Shown piece by piece: positions 18,693 through 26,034 of a stretch of 64,000 bases of DNA (the stretch's first letter is position 1; every line of letters starts with the position of its first letter). Source of the stretch: Sphingomonas bacterium (GTDB taxonomy: Bacteria > Pseudomonadota > Alphaproteobacteria > Sphingomonadales > Sphingomonadaceae); the NCBI GenBank assembly GCA_030149245.1, contig JASBRX010000011.1, positions 1-64,000 on the forward strand, given 5' to 3'. The notes beneath the pieces are model-generated. The model searched no databases. It worked only from the letters and a program-made list of their open reading frames with translations, and was not told the origin of the DNA. Position numbers and translations under genes: made by a program.

Positions 18693-20516
18693 CTATTCGG
18701 CTGCGAGCGCGTAGCGCGCATCGGGGCGATAGGTTTCGGCAATTCGCTTCTCGAGCTCATCGACGAAAATCAGATTGTCGGTCGATACTTCTTCAATCCG
18801 GCTTTGCAGGTAATTGTAGCCAAACAGCGCCGGGATCGCGACGGCGAGGCCCGCCACGGTTGCCAACAACGCGGCGGCAATGCCGGGCGCGATCGCGTTG
18901 ATGTTGACGTCGCCAGCCGCTGCCACGCCGGCAAAGGTGATCATGACGCCCACCACCGTGCCCAGCAGGCCAAGGAACGGCCCGCCGGAAATCGCGATGG
19001 TCAGCAGCACCATGAAGCGATTGAGCCGCTGCTCTTCGCGTGCCTGGCCCGCATCCAGCGCCGATCGGATCGCTGCGATCGATTGCGGCGCGATCGCATG
19101 AAGATCACGGTTCGGCACGGTCGCATTTTCGGTCAGGCGGGCCTTGAGTTCCCCCTGGCCGATCGAGAACAGGCGACCGAGCGACGCGTCCGGCTGCGAG
19201 GCCGCCAGTTCGCCGGACACCAGCCCGCTATGTGCCCCCTGGCCGCGGCTCGCATGGCCATAGCTGATGAGGAATTTCGAATTGGCGCGGGCGGTGCGCG
19301 CAACCAGCAAGCCCTTCATCACCATCACGATCCACGAAATCAGCGCCATGATCGCCAGGATGATGATGACGGCCCAGGCGTCGGGGGTCAGCGCGCTGAC
19401 CAGCACGCCCAGATAATTTTGTCCGCCCGCACCTTCGGCTTCTGCCTCTGCGGCGACGCCGACGAAATTCGATCCCCGGTTCTGCGATTGCGCGAGCAGG
19501 GCGATGGCCGAGGCCGATCGCGCGGCATTGGCGCGGCCGATCTCATCGATATCGCCGACCATCGCGGGCAGGCCCGCTGCGGCGCCGATCACGTCTTCGC
19601 CGGCCAGTTCCGGCAGCGCGCTCGCCGCCTGCCCGACCGCGACGCCGTTGACAAAGAGCGTGAGGGTACCGCCCCCGACGACGGCGGCGAGATGCGCCCA
19701 GCTACCACCGGCAAGCGCCGCCCCGGCGACCGCTTCGCTGGCCGTGCCGTCCGCGCCCACGACGCGCAGATAGGGCACCCCACCACGCAGTCCGAGCACC
19801 ACGCGTGCCGGCGACGCTTCGCCACCGGCACCCAGCTTGGTGAAGATCGCCGCATCCGCCGGCATCCCCGCCGTCGCCGGCCTGACCCAACCTGTGAAGC
19901 TGAGGCTGCCGCCCGCCGGGACGGTCAGCGACTGGCTGGGGGCGATGCGGATCGCGCTGTCGGAGACCAACGTTGCGCCGCCGCCGATCAAGCCTTCAAC
20001 CGTCGGTCGCGCAGTCGATGCGGTCACCTGGTTACGATTGGCGGTCGCATCGGTCGGCGGACCATTGTCGCTCAGATGCTGCACCAGCACCTGCTCGCCG
20101 TCATATGTCGCACCGCTATTGGCGACCGGCTTGGCCGCCTGCGACCCGTAATAGAGCCAGATGTCCTGACGCGCCCCGGCCGCGACGGTCGGAACATCGA
20201 CCCAGATCAGGCCAATCTCCGCCGCCGGATCAAACCGCTCGATATGATAGGCCAGCGGTGTCTTGCCGTCGGCGCCCAGGAAGCGAAGGTCGCTGCCGTC
20301 CGGCTTCACCTTGCTGAAATCGAGCACGCCGCTGTGCAGGCGCACCAGGACCGGCGCACGCTTCACCTCCTCGGTGACACCGCGCAGCCCAGCGGCGTCC
20401 AGCGTGACCTTGCGGCGCTCAGTCCAGTCGGCATTCCACCAATCCTGTGCGGAGGCAGCGGTCGGCACGAACGATGAAAGCAGCAATGCAGCCGCCATGA
20501 ACCGGAATTTCAACAT
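18693..20516 (-). CDS. DUF2341-LamG-ExbB fusion, MotA/TolQ/ExbB proton channel
   Basis: The 607-residue protein has a signal peptide (1-23). A DUF2341 domain follows (about 25-125, DWWNADWTERRKVTLDAAG ... LIWVDVPTVAAGARQDIWLYYG), then a LamG-like jelly-roll (about 180-340, LSFTGWVRPAT, WAHLAAVVGGGTLTLFVNG). Next come a membrane helix (about 381-402) and an ExbB/TolQ domain with two more helices (about 501-532 and 545-565; GGPFLGLLGTVVGVMITF and a Pro-containing last helix). The ordinary ExbB N-terminus is thus replaced by a roughly 350-residue periplasmic sensor or carbohydrate-binding-like part. DUF2341-ExbB fusions are known in proteobacteria but their ligand is not established. It lies between TpsB and ExbD with gaps of 18 and 9 bases. 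Confidence 0.85.
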   Translation of the reverse strand: MLKFRFMAAALLLSSFVPTAASAQDWWNADWTERRKVTLDAAGLRGVTEEVKRAPVLVRLHSGVLDFSKVKPDGSDLRFLGADGKTPLAYHIERFDPAAEIGLIWVDVPTVAAGARQDIWLYYGSQAAKPVANSGATYDGEQVLVQHLSDNGPPTDATANRNQVTASTARPTVEGLIGGGATLVSDSAIRIAPSQSLTVPAGGSLSFTGWVRPATAGMPADAAIFTKLGAGGEASPARVVLGLRGGVPYLRVVGADGTASEAVAGAALAGGSWAHLAAVVGGGTLTLFVNGVAVGQAASALPELAGEDVIGAAAGLPAMVGDIDEIGRANAARSASAIALLAQSQNRGSNFVGVAAEAEAEGAGGQNYLGVLVSALTPDAWAVIIILAIMALISWIVMVMKGLLVARTARANSKFLISYGHASRGQGAHSGLVSGELAASQPDASLGRLFSIGQGELKARLTENATVPNRDLHAIAPQSIAAIRSALDAGQAREEQRLNRFMVLLTIAISGGPFLGLLGTVVGVMITFAGVAAAGDVNINAIAPGIAAALLATVAGLAVAIPALFGYNYLQSRIEEVSTDNLIFVDELEKRIAETYRPDARYALAAE

Positions 20517-20534
20517 GTTGCTCCCCTGAAAAGA

Positions 20535-22154
20535 TCAGAATTCGGCCCAAGCACGCACCTGAATGCGCACGGTGTCGGCAATGTCGGTCTTGACGCCGTC
20601 GGTCTGCTTCAGCGGGATCGCGAGCAGGCTGGACATATTGAGGTTGCCGAGCAGGCGCAGATTGGCCCCCGCTCCGACGCTGAGCAGACTGGTTTTCCCC
20701 TGCTGTGAGCTCAACGGATCGCGAAGGTGCAGCACCGCGCCATCGGTGAAGGCAAACAGGCGAAGTTCATCGATCGGACCCTGCTTGCTCAGCAGCAGCG
20801 GCGAGTCCATCTGCAGCTGAAACGATGCGCCGTCGTCGCCCAGTTCTTGGCTTTCGAAATAGCCCCGGACACTGTCGAGGCCGCCGGCTGAAAATTGCTC
20901 GTTGGAGATCAATGCGCCGCTGGCGATTTGGCCGGACAGGCGGACACCCAGCCGCCAGTCGCCGCGCAGCTTGTGCAGATAGCCAATGTCGGTGCGCAAC
21001 GCGAACCAGCTCGCACTTGCGTTGAAGCGCTTCAGTCCGAATTCGGCGTTGGTGGCGCCCAGGCTGCGCAGCCCGAAATTGGCGCTCAACGTCATGTCCA
21101 GGTCATAGCGTTCGGTGCGCTGGGCTGCGGAATATTGCACCGTCGCCGGGAAATAATCGATCGGCGTCCGCGCCGCATCAGCCCCGACAATCAGGCTTTC
21201 CTCGAAGATCTTATAGTCGATTCCAGCGGTGAGCTGATGAATGACAGTCCCCGCGCCGGTTCCGGTCGAGAAGCTGTAGAGGCCGCGCGCGCCATAAATC
21301 TCGCCGGTTCCCAGCACACCGATTCCGTTGACCGCAGAGACGTCGCTGTTCGATTTGACGGCATAGCCCAGGACCGAAAAGCCACTGCCGGCGATCGGCG
21401 CGACATAGGATCCCGATACGCTCCACGACTGGCCCGGGTCGGTCGGAGTGACCTGTCCCTGGACGCTCAGCGTATGTCCAAGCTGGAACATGTTGGCGTA
21501 GCGCAGGCTCGCGGAAACGCGCAGCCGTTCGGTGCGGCTGGAAAAGCGGTCGTTGATTTCCAGCGATCCGTGCAACGGGCGCTGGTCCTCGACCTGAAGA
21601 TCGACATCGACCGTGTCGGGCGTATCGCCGGCACGCAGGCTGGGCATGATCAGCCGCTCGCTCGACTTGTTTGCCGCCGCGATTTCCCGCGATACCTCGC
21701 GGTAATTCGGTACACGGCCCTCCGCCAGTGACGGGAGCGCTTCGCGAATGTCATCCGGCGAAAAATGGCGGGCATTGGTGACGCGCAGGCGCCCCACCTT
21801 CAACTCGGTCACGTTCAGGCGAACGGTGCCGCCGCGCACATCCTGTTCGGGAATTTCGACGCCAACCGTCTCGAACCCGCCATCGCGATAGGCCTTTTCG
21901 AGCGCCGCACGCGCCGCCTCGACATCGGCGACCGGGCGCTGCGGACCCAGAAACGGCATTACCGCGCGCTCGACCTCGGTCTGCGGCAAGACGCTGTTGC
22001 CCTCGATCCGGTAGTTGAAAATGTCGACGAGGCGCTGGCCACCCGCTGCCGCGGACGTTGGCGCAGCTTCGGCATCGCCCTCTTGTGCCGAAGCACTGCA
22101 CACGATGCAGCAACCCAGGAGCAAAGCCCCTGCGCCACGCGCGACTACCGCCAT
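20535..22154 (-). CDS. Two-partner-secretion outer-membrane transporter (TpsB, ShlB/FhaC family)
   Basis: The 539-residue protein has a signal peptide (1-24, ending ASAQE), two POTRA domains (about 42-117, starting FNYRIEGNSVLPQTEVERAV, and about 118-195) and a 16-strand-type barrel. The barrel carries the family loop-6 motif VRGY in GGLDSVRGYFESQEL, and the chain ends in an aromatic residue (RAWAEF). TpsB proteins bind the N-terminal TPS domain of their partner in the periplasm and thread it outward. The only TpsA candidate is the 4151-residue protein of the same transcription unit, but five genes lie between them, whereas classic tpsB and tpsA are adjacent. It is the first gene after a 360-base AT-rich gap, so the block's promoter is probably just upstream. 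Confidence 0.88.
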   Translation of the reverse strand: MAVVARGAGALLLGCCIVCSASAQEGDAEAAPTSAAAGGQRLVDIFNYRIEGNSVLPQTEVERAVMPFLGPQRPVADVEAARAALEKAYRDGGFETVGVEIPEQDVRGGTVRLNVTELKVGRLRVTNARHFSPDDIREALPSLAEGRVPNYREVSREIAAANKSSERLIMPSLRAGDTPDTVDVDLQVEDQRPLHGSLEINDRFSSRTERLRVSASLRYANMFQLGHTLSVQGQVTPTDPGQSWSVSGSYVAPIAGSGFSVLGYAVKSNSDVSAVNGIGVLGTGEIYGARGLYSFSTGTGAGTVIHQLTAGIDYKIFEESLIVGADAARTPIDYFPATVQYSAAQRTERYDLDMTLSANFGLRSLGATNAEFGLKRFNASASWFALRTDIGYLHKLRGDWRLGVRLSGQIASGALISNEQFSAGGLDSVRGYFESQELGDDGASFQLQMDSPLLLSKQGPIDELRLFAFTDGAVLHLRDPLSSQQGKTSLLSVGAGANLRLLGNLNMSSLLAIPLKQTDGVKTDIADTVRIQVRAWAEF

Positions 22155-22514
22155 TGTGATTCCCCGTCACTTCGCGAAGACAAACTCGATTGAGTCGAAA
22201 ACCTGTCTTCACTCACTTTAATTTAGAGCGTCGCTAAGATCATTGAATGACTCTTTAGTGACATTATACTGATACTCATCTCAAATATTATCATATTCTG
22301 TGATGAGTTCATTTCATTTTACTTATTTTTTCGGAGTAATACGTAAATCTTACTCGCGCCGAAGAGCAAAGCTCTACGACCCATCTATAATTCACGTCGA
22401 ACTTCATCGGTCCCGACCTATGCCGACGCCGACGCTCTCCAAATTCAAGGACGAGTCTCGCGGCGCAAACCGCACAGGCGCGCCCATCTTTTTTTTCGAT
22501 GTGCCGGACCGGGC
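22155..22514. promoter_or_regulatory. AT-rich regulatory gap before the secretion block
   Basis: This is 360 bases with no gene, and bases 22200-22330 are strikingly A+T-rich compared with flanks. On the minus strand a TATAAT lies at 22263-22268, about 110 bases before the TpsB start, but I find no good -35 at the right distance. An inverted pair ACTCATC (22274-22280) and GATGAGT (22302-22308) could be an operator. The sigma factor encoded upstream may act here, but its target motif is not known to me. A weak 83-codon plus-strand frame across it lacks coding character. Confidence 0.45.
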
Positions 22515-23492
22515 CTATCGACCCGCGGTCTTACCGATCCGGACCAGATGATATCCGTCGCGCCGCGCCTGGAGGCGCAGGTCGTAGATTTCGGCGATGG
22601 TGCGCGCAAAGGCGTCCGTGTCGCGGGTGTCGAACAGGCCGCTCAACCGCTGCTGTCCCAACCCCGGCTCGCCCAGAATGATCGGACGGCCACTATAGCG
22701 GTTCATCTCGGCGATCGCATCGCTGAGCGGGGTATCGTCCAGCAGCAATTTGCCGCTCCGCCATGCGGTGACGATATCGATCCGCGGCCGATCGACGCGC
22801 GCGGGCTGATTGGGCAGCTGTCGATATCGCTCCCCGGGCTGGAGCTGCACGGTGGTGGCTCCGCGGCGCTCGACCGCCACGCTGCCCGACAGCAGGGTTA
22901 CATCGACCCGCCCGGCCTCACGGCGCATGACGAAGCTGGTGCCGAGCACGCGCACCGTACGGTCGGACGCGCTGACCAGAAACGGGTGGCGTGGATCATG
23001 GGTGACGTCGAACTGGGCTTCACCCCGCTCCAGGGTCACGCGCCGCTCATCACCAAAGCGCGACACGCGGATCATCGAGTCGGTATTGAGCGTCGCCCGC
23101 GTGCCATCGGCGAGGGTAATGGTGCGCTGTTCGCCGATGCCGGTTGCATAGGGCGTCGGACTGACCAGCCATTGCACCGTCAGAAAACACGCCACCGCAA
23201 ATGACGCAAAGGCAGCGACCGCGATACGCATGCGCCGCGGCGCTGCGGCACGCTCGGGCGCCGGCGGCGCGACGGGGTCGCGCTTCCAGTCCGGCAGCAC
23301 CTGCCCAAGATCGTCCCAGATCCCAGCGGCATCCATATAGGCATCGGCATGTGTCGGGTCGGCCTGGAGCCAGCCGTCAAGCGTCGTCAGATCGGACTGA
23401 TCCGCATCGCGCGTCCGAACGACCCACAGCGCAGCATCCGTCTGGACCTCGACATGGCCCTCGTCACGATCAGGACGCCCCGCGTTCACCAT
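22515..23492 (-). CDS. FecR-family anti-sigma factor with C-terminal STN-like domain
   Basis: The 325-residue protein starts with a DUF4880-type domain (about 18-62, ALWVVRTRDADQSDLTTLDGWL ... HADAYMDAAGIW). One membrane helix follows (about 88-110), then a periplasmic FecR beta-domain (about 118-215, GEQRTITLADGTRATLNTDS, LLSGSVAVERRG) and an STN-like tail (about 240-320, DTPLSDAIAEMNRYSGRPIIL). FecR proteins hold their ECF sigma factor at the membrane and release it after a periplasmic contact with an STN domain of an outer-membrane partner. Its start overlaps the end of the sigma gene. The only separate STN domain encoded here belongs to the giant exoprotein, which makes it a candidate signalling partner. 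Confidence 0.88.
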   Translation of the reverse strand: MVNAGRPDRDEGHVEVQTDAALWVVRTRDADQSDLTTLDGWLQADPTHADAYMDAAGIWDDLGQVLPDWKRDPVAPPAPERAAAPRRMRIAVAAFASFAVACFLTVQWLVSPTPYATGIGEQRTITLADGTRATLNTDSMIRVSRFGDERRVTLERGEAQFDVTHDPRHPFLVSASDRTVRVLGTSFVMRREAGRVDVTLLSGSVAVERRGATTVQLQPGERYRQLPNQPARVDRPRIDIVTAWRSGKLLLDDTPLSDAIAEMNRYSGRPIILGEPGLGQQRLSGLFDTRDTDAFARTIAEIYDLRLQARRDGYHLVRIGKTAGR

Positions 23493-23968
23493 CCCTCCAT
23501 CCAGTTCACCAGAAACACCAATCCCTTGGCCAATCGCTTTTCGGCCGCGCTGACGCTGACGCCATGTTGCGCAGCAATTGCGGCGACGCTCAACCCGTCC
23601 ATGCGCTGCGCGCGGATCATCTGGCGCGTCGTCGGGTCGAGCGCGGCAAAGCCTTCGTTCAATCTATCTAGACGCTTTCGGGCGGCATAAACCTCATCTG
23701 GGCGGGGCGATTCATCAACAATGACGTGCGCCTCAACCGGTTCGTCCGTGAATGATACCCGCCGCGCCCGCCGGGACGCGTCGATCGAAAGATTGACTGC
23801 GGTGCGGATCAGAAAGCCGGCGACATGGTCAACCGCCTTCTCCCGGCTGTAGACCTCCAGTCGGTGAAACGCCTCCTGGATAATGTCGTCGCAATCCTGC
23901 GGCGCGACTCCGCGACGCTGCAGGACATGCCGCATCTGCTTGACGAGGTGAGCGACCGGCAGAGACAT
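23486..23968 (-). CDS. ECF sigma factor, FecI type
   Basis: The 160-residue protein shows a sigma-2 region (about 12-66, DCDDIIQEAFHRLEVYSRE ... FLIRTAVNLSIDASRR) and a sigma-4 helix-turn-helix (about 98-150, LDPTTRQMIRAQRMDGLSVAAIAAQHGVS). The length and the coupled fecR are typical of the FecI group. I chose the ATG at 23968; a TTG at 23989 would add seven residues. The end overlaps the FecR start, so the pair is co-translated. Its likely targets are the two-partner-secretion block just downstream and its own promoter, inferred from position. Confidence 0.88.
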   Translation of the reverse strand: MSLPVAHLVKQMRHVLQRRGVAPQDCDDIIQEAFHRLEVYSREKAVDHVAGFLIRTAVNLSIDASRRARRVSFTDEPVEAHVIVDESPRPDEVYAARKRLDRLNEGFAALDPTTRQMIRAQRMDGLSVAAIAAQHGVSVSAAEKRLAKGLVFLVNWMEGW

Positions 23969-24086
23969 CGACCGGGCATATCGCGGCAAAGTGCGACGGT
24001 TTCATGAAGGTGTAACAGACGGCACGGTGGCGATCCGTGCGCAGGGCAATATCTGCCCTATCCCGCTAGAGTCGGTTTCAGTCAGG

Positions 24087-24206
24087 CGGCACCGGCCCGC
24101 TCCCCACCCGGCCACCCCTATGATACTGCCGTTGGGTTACCGGGTAGGGGTCGCCCCGCAAAATACTATTTTGCGGGGATCCCGTGTGGGCAGCGGGCCG
24201 GTGCCG
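24087..24206. repeat. Nested palindromic element in the gap before the sigma gene
   Basis: The gap 23969-24241 holds no gene. Within it, outer arms at 24087-24107 and 24186-24206 are inverted copies with one mismatch in 21. At the centre lies a 25-base perfect palindrome (24154-24178: CCCCGCAAAATA, C, then the complement). A further pair ACCCCT (24114-24119) and AGGGGT (24146-24151) lies between. There is no T tract on either side, so it is not a plain intrinsic terminator. It could be a palindromic repeat element, a MITE-like remnant or a strong transcription barrier between the injection-system operon and the sigma gene. Confidence 0.7.
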
Positions 24207-24241
24207 ACTCAGCGTTGCGGAAAACGACCCTGGCGCGTGCT

Positions 24242-24634
24242 TCACGGCACCGTGACGGTCAGCTGCGCCGGCTGGGTCACGCTGATCTGACCGGCCCAGG
24301 CGCACATCAGCTTGCAACTGGTGTCGAGCGCCGGGAGGTTGGCGATCGTGACGGTCGGCGTGCCCGGCTCCCATGGCGCGACGATTACGGGCAGGCAGGG
24401 CGCCGGAGTCGGTGTGCCGAGCGCAGCTGCGGTGGCGGCGATGACCGCCGGATTGGCCTCGCTGCTGCACATGCCGAAGGGCGGGATGTTGAGCACGGGC
24501 ACATTGTCCATGATCGTCCCCGCCGGAAGGTTGCACGCGGTCACGCGATTGACCGGCAACACGACGAATGTGGACGGCGCCACCCCGAAACTACACTGCA
24601 ACATCGCGCCGGATGTAACCATCGGACTCGACAT
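24242..24634 (-). CDS. PAAR-like spike-tip protein (DUF4280 type)
   Basis: The 130-residue protein is Cys-rich with the DUF4280 pattern: an N-terminal VTSGAMLQCSFG segment, VTACNLPAGTIMDN, FGMCSSEANPAV, APCLPVI and a final CKLMCAWAG. DUF4280 proteins are PAAR-like caps that sharpen the spike of contractile injection systems (Afp10 role). It is the last gene of the eCIS operon, 14 bases after the ATPase, whereas afp10 lies between baseplate genes in the Serratia Afp locus. No effector domain is attached. Confidence 0.8.
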   Translation of the reverse strand: MSSPMVTSGAMLQCSFGVAPSTFVVLPVNRVTACNLPAGTIMDNVPVLNIPPFGMCSSEANPAVIAATAAALGTPTPAPCLPVIVAPWEPGTPTVTIANLPALDTSCKLMCAWAGQISVTQPAQLTVTVP

Positions 24635-24648
24635 GTTCGCCTCCCTCG

Positions 24649-26034
24649 CTATCCGCCCCCGCGGCTGACATATTGCCCGTCCTTCTGCTTTTCCCGCCTG
24701 ATCCCCGCGATCAGGTCATGTGCCTGCACCATTCTCTCCCCCCGCCCGACCGCGCTGAGGCAGGCGTATCGCAGCACATTGATGATCGCCCCACCCGCCA
24801 GCTCATGGCGCTGCGCAAGGTCATCAAAGTCGATATCGGCAATCGCAAAGCGTTGATTTGAAAAGCAATCGCGCCACAACCGCGCCCGCGCGGCGGCGTC
24901 CGGCATGGGAAAGCGGATGGCCGACTGAAACCGCCGCGCAAACGCCTCGTCCAGATAATCATGCTGGTTGGTCGCCAGGATCGCGAGACCGGAATAATTC
25001 TCCAGCCGCTGCAGCAGATAGGCGATCTGCTGGTTTGCGGCGCGGTCATTGGCCGAACTGGCATCGGTCCGCTTGCCGAACAGCGCGTCCGCCTCATCGA
25101 AGAACAAAATCCAGTTGCGGTCCTCAGCCTGGTCGAACAGTCCGGCCAAATTCTTCTCCGTCTCGCCGATCCATTTCGACACCACGCGCGACAGATCGAC
25201 GCGATAGACCGGCAGGCCATGACGCTTGCCCAACAGGCTGGCCGTCAGCGTCTTGCCCGTGCCGGGACCGCCATGAAACAGACAGCGGAAGCCAGGCTTC
25301 AGCCGCTTTCCAAGGCCCCAATCCTGCATCAGCGTCTGGCCATGCGCGATCCAGGTGCTGACCATCTCGACCTGCTCCAAGGTGCGGTCGTCGAGCACCA
25401 GATCCTGCCAGTCGAGCGGCGTGGTCAGCCGCGTTGCGGGGAAATTGGCGCCGGGCACCGGCGCATAATCCGCACCGCGCAACAGCTGGTGCAGCGCCGG
25501 TTCGGACAGCCGTAGCAAAGCCGAGAGCGGCGGTTCGTCGGGGTGGCGGTGATCGGTCTGCAGCAGCCCGCCACGCACCAGCGGGCGATCGCGCCCGAAC
25601 AGCGGCTCCAGTGCGATGCGCAGCCGCCGGTCGTCGCCCGCCAGCAGGAACATCGCGGTCTCGGCGGTAGGCAGAAATCCCGCATGGGTCTGGCCCGTCA
25701 CGCCGCCAAATTCGGTAAAGCGCCGCCCGGTCGCCTGATTGTGCAGCAAAAAGGAATCAAGCACGGCCGGCGCGACATAGGGGGCGAGCGCGAGGACGAG
25801 GATCAGTCGCTCCTCACGCGACAGGCCAAGCGTGCGCAGCTGACCGGCATAGGCACCGCCTGCGTCCTCCAGCGGCGGCGGATCGGGCGGTGTCTCACCC
25901 TCGCCGTCGCCGCCATAGGCGGCAAAGCGCGCCGCCATCACGGCTTCGAGCCAGGCCAGCTCGGCGTCGATGACCGCGACATTGGCGGCAGCGCCTTGCG
26001 AGGAGTCCGGCGCGGAGGCGGTCTTGTTCACCAT
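24649..26034 (-). CDS. eCIS AAA+ ATPase (Afp15-like)
   Basis: The 461-residue protein has an N-terminal helical domain (about 20-200) and one AAA+ module: Walker A GGPGTGKT at 255-262, Walker B ILFFDEAD at 309-316, sensor ATNQ at 354-357 and an arginine finger in RRF at 367-369. The downstream lid contains DLAQRHELAGGAIINVLRYACL. One such ATPase is a hallmark of eCIS loci and is needed for particle assembly in Afp and PVC. It is not a ClpV-type sheath recycler, since there is a single AAA+ module and no ClpV N-domain. It overlaps the end of the tape-measure gene by 7 bases. Confidence 0.9.
   Translation of the reverse strand: MVNKTASAPDSSQGAAANVAVIDAELAWLEAVMAARFAAYGGDGEGETPPDPPPLEDAGGAYAGQLRTLGLSREERLILVLALAPYVAPAVLDSFLLHNQATGRRFTEFGGVTGQTHAGFLPTAETAMFLLAGDDRRLRIALEPLFGRDRPLVRGGLLQTDHRHPDEPPLSALLRLSEPALHQLLRGADYAPVPGANFPATRLTTPLDWQDLVLDDRTLEQVEMVSTWIAHGQTLMQDWGLGKRLKPGFRCLFHGGPGTGKTLTASLLGKRHGLPVYRVDLSRVVSKWIGETEKNLAGLFDQAEDRNWILFFDEADALFGKRTDASSANDRAANQQIAYLLQRLENYSGLAILATNQHDYLDEAFARRFQSAIRFPMPDAAARARLWRDCFSNQRFAIADIDFDDLAQRHELAGGAIINVLRYACLSAVGRGERMVQAHDLIAGIRREKQKDGQYVSRGGG

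Noticed and set aside
22263..22268. Definite sigma-70 promoter before TpsB
   Set aside because: A TATAAT is present on the minus strand, but no acceptable -35 hexamer lies 16-18 bases upstream, so it is noted only as a candidate.
22300..22551. An 83-codon plus-strand frame in the gap between FecR and TpsB
   Set aside because: It overlaps the end of the FecR gene, has no ribosome site and shows no family features.
24078..24536. A 152-codon frame overlapping the PAAR-like gene and the palindrome
   Set aside because: It runs through the inverted repeats and is out of frame with the well-supported DUF4280 gene.
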